Below, in pieces: positions 48,013-57,768 of a stretch of 64,000 nucleotides of DNA; within the stretch, counting starts at the first letter, position 1, and each line of letters opens with the position of its first letter. Under the pieces are notes generated by a model, which saw nothing but the letters and a program-made list of their open reading frames with translations, was not told where the DNA came from and ran no database searches. Location of the stretch: the NCBI RefSeq assembly GCF_019634775.1, contig NZ_JAHCAS010000002.1, forward strand, positions 434,001 through 498,000, in the 5' to 3' direction. The DNA is from Dokdonella sp. (GTDB taxonomy: Bacteria > Pseudomonadota > Gammaproteobacteria > Xanthomonadales > Rhodanobacteraceae). The translations under genes and the position numbers were made by a program.

Positions 48013-50940
48013 TCAGAAGCGATAGGCGAAGCGCGCGAACAGCGAGCGACCATACCAGTCGTACTGTGACGCGAACAGCGGGACCGTGCCGAGACGGGTC
48101 GAACCACCACCGTTCGACATCTTCGGCGGGTCCGTATCGAACAGGTTGGTCAGGCCGACCACCGCGCTCCACTTGTCCGTCGCGTAGCGGACCGAGAACG
48201 CGTGGTAGAGGCGCGAACCGGCCTTGATGTCGTAGACGGCATCAGGGTTGCCGCGGTACGAGCCGATCGGGTCAAGGTACCAGTTCTTGGTGCTGTCGAT
48301 GTAGTTCATCGTCCAGGTGTAGGTCCAGTCACCGCGATTGAGCGCGGTGCGCAGATCGCCGACCAGCTTCGGACGCGTGACGATGCCGTTCTGGTCGTCG
48401 ATGGCGAAGCCGCCTTCCTCGGCCGTGTCGAACAGCAGGTAGACGTCTTCCATGGTGTACGTCAACTGGCTTTCGACTTCCAGCTTGCCGAACGAGAACT
48501 CGCGATCCCAGCGCAGGTTCAGGTCGTAGCCGCGGGTCAACTGCTTGTTGACGTTGACATAGGCGTCGCGAATGCTCTCGATGTTGTAGGCGCCGGTTGC
48601 GGCGTTGCCCGGACGACGGGTGAACAGCGAGCAGAACGCGTTCGGGAACGAGTCGGCGTAGTAGCACGCACCGACGATGCCGGCGCCGCCGAGCGAGTCG
48701 ATCTGATCGTTGACCTGGATCTTGAAGTAGTCGAGCGACACGCTGAGGTTGGCGAACTCCGGCGTGAACACGATGCCTGCGGTCAGCGCCTTCGAGGTTT
48801 CAGGCTTCAGCACGCCGAGGCCGCCGCCGGTGAAGATCTGTGCGGACGAGCCGACGCCGTCATAGTCTTCCGGAATGCCGTCGGCCGCACAGTTCGCACG
48901 CACGCGCGGGTCGATCGCATTGGTGCCCCAGTTGATGCAGGGGTCGATTGCCGCCTGGCCGAGGAAGCCGCTGAGGTCACCGAGGTACAGCTCGTACAGG
49001 CCCGGAGCGCGGTACGAGGTGCCATTGGTGGCACGCAGGCGCAGCGACGGGATGATCTGCCACGATCCGCCGATCTTCCAGACCTTGTCCGAGTCCTCCA
49101 CGGTGTCGTACTTGAACATACGCGCCGAAGCGTTGAAGGTCAGTTCCTCGACACCCGGCAGGCCGGCCAGGACCGGAAGCTCGAGTTCACCGTAGATTTC
49201 GCTGATGTAGTCCTTGCCGCGGGTCGGGCGGGCCGAGGACTGGCCCCAGGCTTGCTGGTTGAGCTCGAACGCTGACGGCGTATCGTCGATCGAGATGCGA
49301 CGGAATTCCGAGCCGATAGCCGCCGCGGCGGTACCGCCCGGCAACTCGAACAGCTCACCCGAGGCCATCGCATTGGCCACAAACTGCGTGTACACGGTGT
49401 TGCCCGTGTGGCGCTGGCCGATTGCCGCCATCAGATCATCCATGCGCTCGCCGCTGAGGATGCCTGGATCGAAGTAGTTGATCGGCATGTCGCCGCCATC
49501 GCGGTCGGGCGTGGTGACGCGGTCGCCCGTGATGTCGCGGTTGATCGCGAAAACCGTGTAGTCACCGCTCGAATGCGAATAGCTGGTATTGAAGCGCCAG
49601 CTCCAGCTGCTATCGTTGCCGAAACCGCCGTTGAAGTTCGACGAGGCATACCAGTAGTCGACATCGATGTCCTGGTTGGACTTGGCCGGCATGATCACCT
49701 GGACGTTGCCGGTGAGGTTCGGGTTGGCACTCGGATTGCCGACGAAGCCATACGGGCGGCCATCCACCTGCGGGAAGAACTGGCGGAACCGGCGCGACTT
49801 CGTTTCACGCTCGGTGTAGAGCAACTGGCCGTTCCAGCCGATCGAGCCGAAGGTGAAATCACCGGAAAAATACAGGCTCAGGCGATCCTGTTCGGCAAAC
49901 ACGTCACCCTTGTTCGCGAACGGGGCGTAGAAGGGCTGCTCGTAGTAGGCCGGTGTTCCGGCGCCAGGGTTGGCGTTGCCGTTGCGAACGATGCCATAGC
50001 CCGGGATCGGGCCGCCGGTTGCTCCTGGCACCGGCCCGTAACGGCGACCCGAGGCCGGCAGGCCGAGATCGTCGATCGCATTGTAGATGCCGAAGTTGAT
50101 GCAGCCCTCGTTCTCGGTGCCGCGCGTGAACGAACGATCCTCGTACGGCAGGATATTGCCGGCGGCATCGCGCACCAGATCGTAGTTGCACTTGAAGAAA
50201 TCGCGATCGCCAACCTTCAGGGCGTTCATGTGGTAGCGCTGGAAGGCGGCAACGACGCTGCCGTTGTCGAAGTTCCAGCCGCCTGCGCCGGAGATGTTGT
50301 AGCGTTCGCCGCCGCTCTCGGTCGGCAGGTTCATGTCGACGATCAATTCGGGGCGGTCCATCGACTTGCGGGTGATCAGGTTGACCACGCCGGCGACCGC
50401 GTCCGAACCGTAAATCGAGCCGGCACCATCCTTGAGGATCTCGGCACGCTGCAGGATGACGGAGGGGATCACGTTGAGGTCGAAGGCGCCGACCTGGCCA
50501 CGCGTGCCCGCAGGACCGGGGCGCTGGCCGTCGAGCAGGACCAGGGTGCGATTCGCGCCGAGACCGCGCAGCGACAGGGTCTGCACGCCGGTGCCACCCT
50601 CGACGATGTAGGCGCCGAACTGGGTGCTGATCTGGGTGGAGCCTGCTGCAACGTTGGATGTCTGCAGGATCGTGGCGGTATCGAATTCGCCGGCCGCGAT
50701 GCTGTTGTCGGCCGTGATGACCTGTAGTGGGGAGATGGTGTCGAAGCCCAGACGGCTGATCAGCGAACCGGTGACCCGGATCGGTTGCAGCGCGGTTTCT
50801 TCACTCTTCTTGGTGTCTTTCTCGCTCTCGCTCTCGTCGCTGCCCTGATCCTGCGCGAACAATGCACCGGAAGGAAGGGTCAGCGCGGCAGCAAGTGCCA
50901 GCGCCAGCTTGTTGCGGAAGTATCGAGCGTGTGTCGACAT
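48013..50940 (-). CDS. TonB-dependent outer-membrane receptor
   Basis: A 975-residue receptor with a signal peptide (MSTHARYFRNKLALALAAAL, cut after LFAQ). An acidic/Lys linker leads to a TonB-box-like segment and the plug domain (TGSLISRLGFDTISPLQVIT, LSLRGLGANRTLVLLDGQR, ILKDGAGSIYGSDAVAGVVN). Next come about 700 residues of beta-barrel and the C-terminal Phe of SLFARFAYRF. The plug form with 'GAGSIYGSDAVAGVVNLIT' is typical of the large Lysobacterales receptors thought to take up peptides or oligosaccharides. Two exported S9 peptidases nearby favour peptide uptake (inference). AGGGGA precedes the ATG by eight bases. Confidence 0.94.
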   Translation of the reverse strand: MSTHARYFRNKLALALAAALTLPSGALFAQDQGSDESESEKDTKKSEETALQPIRVTGSLISRLGFDTISPLQVITADNSIAAGEFDTATILQTSNVAAGSTQISTQFGAYIVEGGTGVQTLSLRGLGANRTLVLLDGQRPGPAGTRGQVGAFDLNVIPSVILQRAEILKDGAGSIYGSDAVAGVVNLITRKSMDRPELIVDMNLPTESGGERYNISGAGGWNFDNGSVVAAFQRYHMNALKVGDRDFFKCNYDLVRDAAGNILPYEDRSFTRGTENEGCINFGIYNAIDDLGLPASGRRYGPVPGATGGPIPGYGIVRNGNANPGAGTPAYYEQPFYAPFANKGDVFAEQDRLSLYFSGDFTFGSIGWNGQLLYTERETKSRRFRQFFPQVDGRPYGFVGNPSANPNLTGNVQVIMPAKSNQDIDVDYWYASSNFNGGFGNDSSWSWRFNTSYSHSSGDYTVFAINRDITGDRVTTPDRDGGDMPINYFDPGILSGERMDDLMAAIGQRHTGNTVYTQFVANAMASGELFELPGGTAAAAIGSEFRRISIDDTPSAFELNQQAWGQSSARPTRGKDYISEIYGELELPVLAGLPGVEELTFNASARMFKYDTVEDSDKVWKIGGSWQIIPSLRLRATNGTSYRAPGLYELYLGDLSGFLGQAAIDPCINWGTNAIDPRVRANCAADGIPEDYDGVGSSAQIFTGGGLGVLKPETSKALTAGIVFTPEFANLSVSLDYFKIQVNDQIDSLGGAGIVGACYYADSFPNAFCSLFTRRPGNAATGAYNIESIRDAYVNVNKQLTRGYDLNLRWDREFSFGKLEVESQLTYTMEDVYLLFDTAEEGGFAIDDQNGIVTRPKLVGDLRTALNRGDWTYTWTMNYIDSTKNWYLDPIGSYRGNPDAVYDIKAGSRLYHAFSVRYATDKWSAVVGLTNLFDTDPPKMSNGGGSTRLGTVPLFASQYDWYGRSLFARFAYRF

Positions 50941-51245
50941 CAGGTCTGTCCCCTTACTAAGTTGTTGTATTCAAAAGAGTGTCGTAGCGATCTTCCGGGC
51001 AAAAAAGTCAAACCCGAGCGTAGCCTAACAAAATGTGAATCATCGCTCAATCATCATGGAACTTTTGTAAATGCTCCAGTAAATCAATGGGATAGAACGG
51101 CGCAATCCAGGGAGCCAGATCGTCACGGGAGCGAAGTTTCCTTCCACTCCACAATCCACGTCCGCGGCTATAGTCGGCAAGCCTTGCGCCGGTGGCATGG
51201 TGCTGCCGGCGCAGGTGCTCCCCTGGGTTCGACTGCGGAGTCCGC
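50941..51245. other. AT-rich divergent regulatory gap (TonB receptor / corC)
   Basis: The first 140 bases (50950-51080) are far richer in A+T than the genome. They hold a minus-strand TTGACT (51011-51006) that could be a -35, without a clear -10. On the plus strand TATAGT (51169-51174) could be the corC -10. No frame here looks coding. Confidence 0.4.
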
Positions 51246-52536
51246 ATGGAAATCGCCATCCTTGGCGCCCTGATCGTTCTCAACGGACTGTTTTCGATGT
51301 CGGAGATCGCGCTCGTCACCGCGCGCCGCTCGCGCCTGCAGGCCCGAGCCGAGCGTGGCGACAGCGGTGCGGCGGCGGCGCTGGCATTGGGACAGGATCC
51401 AACCCGCTTCATGTCGACCGTGCAGATCGGCATCACCTCGATCGGCATCCTCAATGGCATCGTCGGCGAGACCGTGTTGGCCGAGCCGGTAGCCGCGCGC
51501 TTCGCCGGGTGGGGACTCGAACCCGGCAGCGCACGCGCCCTGGCGACGTTCGTCGTCGTGGCGACGATCACCTATTTCTCGATCGTCGTCGGCGAACTCG
51601 TGCCCAAACGCCTCGGCCAGGCCCATCCGGAGGCCGTCGCGCGCCGAGTGGCCCTGCCGATGGGCCTGCTGGCGATGATCGCCAAGCCGTTCGTGCTACT
51701 GCTGTCGCTGTCGACCCGAATCCTGCTTGCGCGCGTTCGGTGTGCGCGAACAGGCCACCGCGACGGTGACCGAGGAGGACATCCATGCCCTGCTGAGGGA
51801 AGGCACCGAGGCCGGCGTCATCGAAAGTCACGAGCACGCGATCGTGCGCAACGTGTTCCGGCTCGACGACCGCCAGATCGTCTCGCTGATGGTGCCGCGC
51901 ATGGATGTCGTCGTCCTCGATCTCGCCGCGCCACGGGAGCGCAACCTTGCGCTGCTGCAGGCGGGAGGCCACAACCGCCTGCCGGTGGTGAAGGGTGGCC
52001 TGCACGAAGTGCTCGGCGTGGTCAGTACGCGCCACCTGCTCGCCCAGGTCCTGCGTGGTGAGGAGATCGATATCGAAGGATCAATGCGCAAGCCGGTGTT
52101 CGTGCCGGAGAGCATCACCGGCATGGAACTGCTGCAGGAATTCCGCCGCTCCGGTGAGCAACTGGTGCTCGTCGTAGACGAGTACGGCAGCGTCCAGGGA
52201 ATCGTCACCCAGCACGACGTGCTCGAGGCGATTGCCGGCGAGTTCAAGCCGACCGTGCCCGAAGAAGCCTGGGCGATGGCGCGCGAGGATGGCTCATGGC
52301 TGCTTGATGGCCTGATCCCGCTGCCAGAACTCAAGGATCGCCTCGACCTGCGCGAACTGCCTGACGGCGTGCAGGACCGCTACCACACGCTCAACGGCCT
52401 GTTCATGCTGCAGATGGGCCGCCTGCCGGCGACCACCGACCACATCGACTGGGAAGGCTGGCGCCTCGAGGTCGTCGACATGGACGGCAACCGCATCGAC
52501 AAGGTGCTGGCCAGTCGTATCGGGGCCGAAGCCTGA
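51246..52536 (+). pseudogene. CorC/TlyC-type CNNM transporter, frameshifted
   Basis: The ATG at 51246 (GGAG five bases before) opens a CNNM/DUF21 membrane domain (EIAILGALIVLNGLFSMSEI, FMSTVQIGITSIGILNGIVG, IVVGELVPKRLGQAHPEAVA). Near 51724-51732 the frame changes: the first frame goes on as nonsense. The next resumes at RAFGVREQATATVTEEDIHA. This leads to two CBS domains (VPRMDVVVLDLAAP, LVLVVDEYGSVQGIVTQHDV) and the CorC_HlyC C-terminal domain ending RIGAEA. The shift fits one extra base in a GC-alternating stretch. Both halves are well preserved, so this is either a very recent mutation or a sequencing error. Role: Mg2+/Co2+ efflux or membrane integrity. Confidence 0.82.
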
Positions 52537-52544
52537 TCAACGAA

Positions 52545-52664
52545 GCATCGCCCCTGAAGGGGCTTCTGCGGAGCGCATGTTGCCCCCGCAGGAGCCCCTT
52601 CAGGGGCGATGCTCTTTCAGGGCAACCGTGTCGAGAAACATCGCCCGTGAACCGGCTCCGGCGG
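52545..52664. repeat. Cluster of three REP-like elements (family 1)
   Basis: GCATCGCCCCTGAAGGGGCT (52545) faces CAGGAGCCCCTTCAGGGGCG (52589), forming a long hairpin between converging genes; a third, ACATCGCCCGTGAACCGGCT, starts at 52638. Confidence 0.85.
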
Positions 52665-52690
52665 GTGATTCCAATCACCCGTCACGGTGC

Positions 52691-54223
52691 TCAAAGGTCG
52701 AACTTGATCCCCTGCGCCAGCGGCAGCGCGTCGGAGTAGTTGATCGTGTTGGTTTGCCGGCGCATGTAGGCCTTCCATGCATCGGAACCCGATTCGCGGC
52801 CGCCGCCGGTTTCCTTCTCGCCGCCGAAGGCGCCGCCGATCTCGGCGCCCGAGGTGCCGATGTTGACGTTGGCGATGCCGCAGTCCGAACCGGCTGCGGA
52901 GAGGAATTGCTCGGCGGCCTTGAGGCTGCCGGTGAAGATCGACGAGGACAGGCCCTGAGGCACGCCGTTCTGCATCTCGATCGCCTCGTCGAGGATCGAA
53001 TACTTCATGACGTAGAGGATCGGCGCGAAGGTTTCGTGCTGGACGACGGCGTCGCTGTTCTTCAGGCCGGTGACGATCGCCGGGCGCACGAAGTTGCCGG
53101 GGCGGTCGAGCGCGGTGCCGCCGGTCTCGACCTTGCCGCCGCTGGCCTTGGCTTGTTCGATCGCGGCGAGGAACTGCTGCACGGCACCGGGGCTGTTGAG
53201 CGGCCCCATCAGGTTGGCCGGGTCAGTCGGGTCGCCGATCTTGGTCTCGACCTGCCGGTAGGCCTTCACCAGCGCGGCCAGCACTTCGTCGTGGATCGAC
53301 TCGTGCACGATCAGGCGGCGCGTCGTCGTGCAGCGCTGGCCGGCCGTGCCGACCGCGCCGAAGACGATGCCGGGGATGGCGAGCTTCAGGTCTGCGCTGG
53401 GGTCGAGGATGATCGCGTTGTTGCCGCCGAGTTCGAGCAGCGAACGCCCCATGCGGCGGGCGACACGCTCGCCGACGATGCGCCCGACCTGAGTCGAGCC
53501 GGTGAAGCTGATCAGTGGGATGCGCGTGTCGTCGACGAACTTCTGCGCCAGTTCGACGCCGGCGTCGTTGATGAGGAAGAACAGGTCCGGGAATCCGCCG
53601 GCCTTGAGCGCCTCGTTGCAGATGCGCGTCGCCGCGATCGCCGTGAGCGGGGTCTTGTTCGATGGCTTCCAGATGCAGATGTCGCCGCAGATGCCGGCGA
53701 GGAAGGAGTTCCAGGCCCACACCGCAACCGGGAAGTTGAACGCGCTGATGATGCCGACCAGGCCGAGCGGGTGCCACTGCTCGTACATGCGGTGGCCGGG
53801 GCGCTCGGAGTGCATGGTGTAGCCGTACAGCATGCGGCTCTGGCCGACCGCGAAATCGGCGATGTCGATCATCTCCTGCACTTCGCCGTCGCCTTCGGGC
53901 TTGGACTTGCCCATCTCCATGGCAACCAACGAGCCGAGCGCGTCCTTGTGCCTGCGCAGCGCCTCGCCGCACAGGCGGATCGCCTCGCCGCGGCGCGGTG
54001 CCGGCGTCGTTCGCCAGGTCCTGAACGCGGCCTGCGCGCGCGCGACGACGGTCTCGTAGTCGGCTTCGCTGGTGGCCTCGACCTCGGCGATCGTCTCGTT
54101 GGTGGTCGGATTGATCGAGCGCAGCACGCCGGTCCCGGTGGTCGTCGACCATTCGCCGTTGCCGAGGTAGGTGCCGGAATTGCTTGCGCCGAGGCCGAGG
54201 CTGGCGAGCAGGGAATTGGCCAT
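52691..54223 (-). CDS. ALDH7-type aldehyde dehydrogenase (probable alpha-aminoadipic/piperideine-6-carboxylate semialdehyde dehydrogenase)
   Basis: A 510-residue NAD-dependent aldehyde dehydrogenase, GGAG eight bases before the ATG. It has [20 protein letters not shown], cofactor-binding [17 protein letters not shown], general base Glu in [11 protein letters not shown], nucleophile Cys in [17 protein letters not shown], and [20 protein letters not shown] then [11 protein letters not shown] near the end. These last stretches are shared with human ALDH7A1 and bacterial AmaB/PcD. Hence lysine (pipecolate) catabolism is the best guess; related betaine- or other semialdehyde substrates cannot be excluded. 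Confidence 0.9.
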   Translation of the reverse strand: MANSLLASLGLGASNSGTYLGNGEWSTTTGTGVLRSINPTTNETIAEVEATSEADYETVVARAQAAFRTWRTTPAPRRGEAIRLCGEALRRHKDALGSLVAMEMGKSKPEGDGEVQEMIDIADFAVGQSRMLYGYTMHSERPGHRMYEQWHPLGLVGIISAFNFPVAVWAWNSFLAGICGDICIWKPSNKTPLTAIAATRICNEALKAGGFPDLFFLINDAGVELAQKFVDDTRIPLISFTGSTQVGRIVGERVARRMGRSLLELGGNNAIILDPSADLKLAIPGIVFGAVGTAGQRCTTTRRLIVHESIHDEVLAALVKAYRQVETKIGDPTDPANLMGPLNSPGAVQQFLAAIEQAKASGGKVETGGTALDRPGNFVRPAIVTGLKNSDAVVQHETFAPILYVMKYSILDEAIEMQNGVPQGLSSSIFTGSLKAAEQFLSAAGSDCGIANVNIGTSGAEIGGAFGGEKETGGGRESGSDAWKAYMRRQTNTINYSDALPLAQGIKFDL

Positions 54224-54334
54224 GGAAGGTACTCCGTCGTGGGCTGCGGCACGCCTGCGGGCGCGCTGCCTGGAAGGGCGTGAACGGCAACGCCCATGGG
54301 CGCGGGTCCGCTCACCGGAAAGCCCGCCATTCTA

Positions 54335-54509
54335 GGGATGTTCTGATCAATCCCACAACGGCGTCACCGTCCTGTGCACGCGCAGCTCGGCGTTGCGCCG
54401 GCTCGACGGACGGCCAGCCTGCCTGCGCCGTCGCGCCTTGATCTGCGCCCGCACAGGAAGGCCCCAACCATTTTGATTCCAATGACTGGGTGACATCCGC
54501 AAGGCCCGG
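54335..54509 (+). repeat. Dispersed repeat family 2, longest copy with internal inverted repeat
   Basis: Starts GGGATGTTCTGATCAATCCC, then ACAACGGCGTCACCGTCCTG. It ends CGCCTTGATCTGCGCCCGCA with CAGGA and, after an AT-rich piece, GTGACATCCGCAAGGCCCGG. The CGTCCTGTGC and GCACAGGA parts can pair, so the element can fold on itself. It fills most of the 414-base gap between the dehydrogenase and azurin genes. Confidence 0.72.
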
Positions 54510-54541
54510 AATGCCAGCGACAATGCGCGCGTTACAACGCG

Positions 54542-54570
54542 TTGGATCGGTACCGACGAGTGCCTATCAT
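54542..54570 (+). promoter_or_regulatory. Probable promoter of the azurin gene
   Basis: TTGGAT (54542-54547) and TATCAT (54565-54570), spacer 17 bases, 67 bases before the azurin start; just outside the repeat. Confidence 0.5.
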
Positions 54571-54637
54571 GCGTACACCGTTGGAGCCGTGCGCGAAAAG
54601 CGCCGCCCCGTCCGTGTCCGCAACCAGGAGGTTCATC

Positions 54638-55081
54638 ATGATCCGCAGACTTGCCCTCGCATCCGCGCTGCTGTTCGCCTCGTCATCCGCCTTTGCGGCC
54701 TGCTCGGTCGACATCGAAGGCAACGATGCCATGCAGTTCAACCTCAAGACGATCGAGGTCGACAAGAGCTGCAAGGACTTCACCGTCAACCTCAAGCATG
54801 TCGGCAAGCTGGCGAAGAACGTCATGGGCCACAACTGGGCGCTGACGGCCAGCGCCGACATGCAGGGCGCGGCCACTGATGGCCAGAAAGCCGGACTCGA
54901 GGCCGACTACATCAAGGCCGGCGATGCTCGCGTCATCGCCCACACGAAGATGATCGGTGGCGGCGAATCGACCTCAGTCACTTTCCCGGTGTCGAAGCTC
55001 GCCGCCGATACCCCGTACACTTTTTTCTGCTCGTTCCCGGGACACTGGGGCATCATGAAGGGCACGCTCACGCTCAAATGA
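54638..55081 (+). CDS. azu: Azurin (blue copper protein)
   Basis: The ATG at 54638 has AGGAGG six bases before it. The 147-residue product has a signal peptide ([20 protein letters not shown]) and a mature chain starting [15 protein letters not shown]. It has all four type-1 copper ligands: His in GHNWAL and Cys, His and Met in [14 protein letters not shown]. The N-terminal Cys and the one in DKSCKDF should form the usual disulfide. It carries electrons in the periplasm, for example in respiration or peroxide defence. Single gene with its own promoter. Confidence 0.96.
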   Translation: MIRRLALASALLFASSSAFAACSVDIEGNDAMQFNLKTIEVDKSCKDFTVNLKHVGKLAKNVMGHNWALTASADMQGAATDGQKAGLEADYIKAGDARVIAHTKMIGGGESTSVTFPVSKLAADTPYTFFCSFPGHWGIMKGTLTLK

Positions 55082-55188
55082 GGCGAGAAGTGCGTGGCAG
55101 GAGGATTTCGGCTTCTGCCGCGCAGGCTCCGAGGCGACTCGGAATCGTGGGTTCGATGTGTGAAAATGCGGGGCCGTCTGCACTCAGC

Positions 55189-55265
<77 letters not shown>

Positions 55266-55386
55266 CCCCTTGCTGGCGTGAGCGGCTGGCCCGCTCCGCC
55301 ATTGAATGCCGGGGCGATCTTTCCCGCTCTGGCCCGGATGTTTCCGTGCAAGGCCATCGCGGCTGTAGCCGTGCCCACCGGGACCG

Positions 55387-56994
55387 CTACATGCGGAATA
55401 CGCCGAACCGTCCCGGTTCGATCGGTGCGTTGAGGCTGGCAGAGATGGCGAGTCCGAGCACGCGGCGGGTGTCGGCGGGGTCGATGACGCCGTCGTCCCA
55501 CAGGCGCGCGCTGGCGTAGTACGGGTGGCCCTGGGCCTCGTACTGCTCGCGGATCGGTGCCTTGAAGGCGGCTTCGTCCTCGGCGCTCCAGGTCTTGCCG
55601 GCGGCTTCAAGGCCGTCGCGACGCACGGTGGCGAGCACGCTGGCGGCCTGTTCGCCACCCATCACACTGATGCGCGCGTTCGGCCACATCCAAAGGAAAC
55701 GTGCGCCGTAGGCGCGGCCGCACATGGCGTAGTTGCCGGCGCCGAAGCTGCCGCCGGTGACGACGGTGAACTTTGGCACATGCGAGCAGGCTACCGCGGT
55801 CACCATCTTGGCTCCGTCCTTGGCGATGCCCGCGTTCTCGTATTTCCTGCCGACCATGAACCCGGTGATGTTCTGCAGGAATACCAACGGCACGTTGCGC
55901 TGATTGCACAGTTCGATGAAGTGCGCGCCCTTGAGCGCACTCTCGGCGAACAGGATGCCGTTGTTGGCGACGATGCCGACCGGGTAGCCGTGGATGTGGG
56001 CGAAGCCGGTGACCAGGGTCTTGGCGTAGCGCGCCTTGAACTCGTCGAAGTCGGAGCCGTCGACGATGCGCGCGATCAGTTCGCGGATATCGAACGGGAT
56101 GCGCGTGTCGCGCGGCACGATGCCGTAGATCTCCTCGGCGGCGTACAGCGGTTCGCGCGGCTCGGCGACGGCCAGCGGCACGCGCTTGACGCGGTTGAGG
56201 TTGCCGACCACGTCGCGGGCGATGGCAAGCGCATGCGCGTCGTCCTCGGCAAAATGATCGGCGACGCCCGAGATTGATGTGTGCACGTCGGCGCCGCCGA
56301 GCGATTCGGCATCGACGATTTCGCCGGTGGCAGCCTTTACCAGTGGCGGGCCGCCAAGGAAGATCGTGCCCTGTTCACGCACGATGATCGTCTCGTCGCT
56401 CATCGCCGGCACATAGGCGCCGCCAGCCGTGCACGAGCCCATGACCACGGCGATCTGGGCGATACCCAGCGCGCTCATGCGCGCCTGGTTGTAGAAGATG
56501 CGGCCGAAGTGCTCCTTGTCCGGGAACACTTCGTCCTGGAGCGGCAGGAACGCGCCGCCCGAATCGACCAGATAGACGCAGGGCAGGCGGTTCTCCAGGG
56601 CGACTTCCTGCGCGCGCAGGTGCTTCTTCACCGTCATCGGGAAATAGGTGCCGCCCTTGACCGTGGCGTCGTTGGCGACGACGACGACCTCGATGCCGCG
56701 CACGCGGCCGATGCCGGTGACGAGACCGGCGCCCGGCGCGGCATTGTCGTACATGCCGTGCGCGGCCAGCGGTGACAGTTCGAGGAATGGTGAACCGGGA
56801 TCGAGCAGGGCACGGATGCGCTCGCGCGGCAGCAGCTTGCCTCGCTCGGTGTGCTTTGCCCGTGCCTGCTCGCCGCCGCCGAGCGCGTTGCGTGCGGTCT
56901 GTGCGTGCAGGTCATCGACCGCTGCGCGCAACTGTGCGGCATTGGCCTGGAAGGCGGGGTCACGCGGATCGATCTGGCTGGTGATGACCGTCAT
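55387..56994 (-). CDS. mccB: Methylcrotonyl-CoA carboxylase, carboxyltransferase (beta) subunit
   Basis: From the ATG at 56994 ([20 protein letters not shown]) it has 535 residues, the normal MccB length. It has [20 protein letters not shown] near the start and [20 protein letters not shown]. It also has [40 protein letters not shown] and [20 protein letters not shown], the oxyanion-hole glycines of acyl-CoA carboxyltransferases. It carboxylates 3-methylcrotonyl-CoA in leucine breakdown. The biotin subunit mccA is not next to it; the downstream genes are a lipoprotein and, upstream on the strand, a thiolase. Confidence 0.93.
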   Translation of the reverse strand: MTVITSQIDPRDPAFQANAAQLRAAVDDLHAQTARNALGGGEQARAKHTERGKLLPRERIRALLDPGSPFLELSPLAAHGMYDNAAPGAGLVTGIGRVRGIEVVVVANDATVKGGTYFPMTVKKHLRAQEVALENRLPCVYLVDSGGAFLPLQDEVFPDKEHFGRIFYNQARMSALGIAQIAVVMGSCTAGGAYVPAMSDETIIVREQGTIFLGGPPLVKAATGEIVDAESLGGADVHTSISGVADHFAEDDAHALAIARDVVGNLNRVKRVPLAVAEPREPLYAAEEIYGIVPRDTRIPFDIRELIARIVDGSDFDEFKARYAKTLVTGFAHIHGYPVGIVANNGILFAESALKGAHFIELCNQRNVPLVFLQNITGFMVGRKYENAGIAKDGAKMVTAVACSHVPKFTVVTGGSFGAGNYAMCGRAYGARFLWMWPNARISVMGGEQAASVLATVRRDGLEAAGKTWSAEDEAAFKAPIREQYEAQGHPYYASARLWDDGVIDPADTRRVLGLAISASLNAPIEPGRFGVFRM

Positions 56995-57104
56995 TGCTGC
57001 GCGCTTCGGTGCGTTGGGATCGGCGTGAATATGTGTGCGGGAGCACACCCCCGGATCGAGTCCGGGGCAAGCTCCATGCGTGATTGGCGCACCACGAAAA
57101 GAAC

Positions 57105-57130
57105 GATCGCGCACAGGGTGCGCTCCTGCG
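57105..57130. repeat. REP-like half-element (family 1)
   Basis: GATCGCGCACAGGGTGCGCT plus CCTGCG; the same stem interior as the half-element at the end of selO (29913), on the other strand. Confidence 0.55.
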
Positions 57131-57185
57131 TGCATTGCGGCGGACACCGGGCGAAACAGGCCCGGTGTCCTGGCCTGATCGGCGA

Positions 57186-57638
57186 TCAGTCCTTCTTCAG
57201 TTCTTCCTTGGCCGCTTCCTTGGCGGCCTTCGCCGTTTCGGCGATGTCGTGGCCGACTTCCTTGGCGCCTTCCTTCACTTCGTGGCCGGCCGCCTTGGCG
57301 GCATCCCAGGCTTCCTTGGTCGCTTCCTTGGTGGCGTCGACGGCAGCGGCGGCCTTCTGGGCGGTCGAGTCGGCAGCCTTGGATACCTGCTCGCCGGCAT
57401 CCGCTGCAGCTTCCTTGGTCGCCTCGACTGCATCACCCGCGGCCGCAGCGGTGGCATCAGCCGCCTTCTGCACGGCTTCCGCCGCCTTGTCCGCGGCTTC
57501 CTTGGTCGCCGCAGCGGCGTCCTGGGCCGCCTTCGCCGTGGCGTCGGCGGCATCCTGTGCGCGCTTCTGCGCATCGTTGCCGCAGGCGGCGAGGGCGGTG
57601 GTAAGGGCGGCGGCGAGCAGGATCTTGGTCAGCTTCAT
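57186..57638 (-). CDS. LEA-like alanine/lysine-rich lipoprotein
   Basis: A 150-residue protein with AGGGGA six bases before the ATG and a lipobox ALAAC (Cys19). Everything after it is built of near-repeats on an 11-residue theme, such as [40 protein letters not shown] and [20 protein letters not shown]. It is rich in Ala, Lys, Glu and Asp and lacks Pro and nearly all aromatics. This is the composition of group-3 LEA and apolipoprotein-like amphipathic helices, so a desiccation, osmotic or membrane-protecting role is plausible (inference). Envelope-anchored. Confidence 0.82.
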   Translation of the reverse strand: MKLTKILLAAALTTALAACGNDAQKRAQDAADATAKAAQDAAAATKEAADKAAEAVQKAADATAAAAGDAVEATKEAAADAGEQVSKAADSTAQKAAAAVDATKEATKEAWDAAKAAGHEVKEGAKEVGHDIAETAKAAKEAAKEELKKD

Positions 57639-57768
57639 GGGAATTCCCCTCAGGGTAGATGGCGACGATCTTCAAGGGCAGGCGGCTCGTCGCGATGGCC
57701 GCCGCCCGTAACGTGCAACGAAACAGGGACAGCGCCGCGGCCCGCAATGGCCGCAGCGGAACCGGGGA

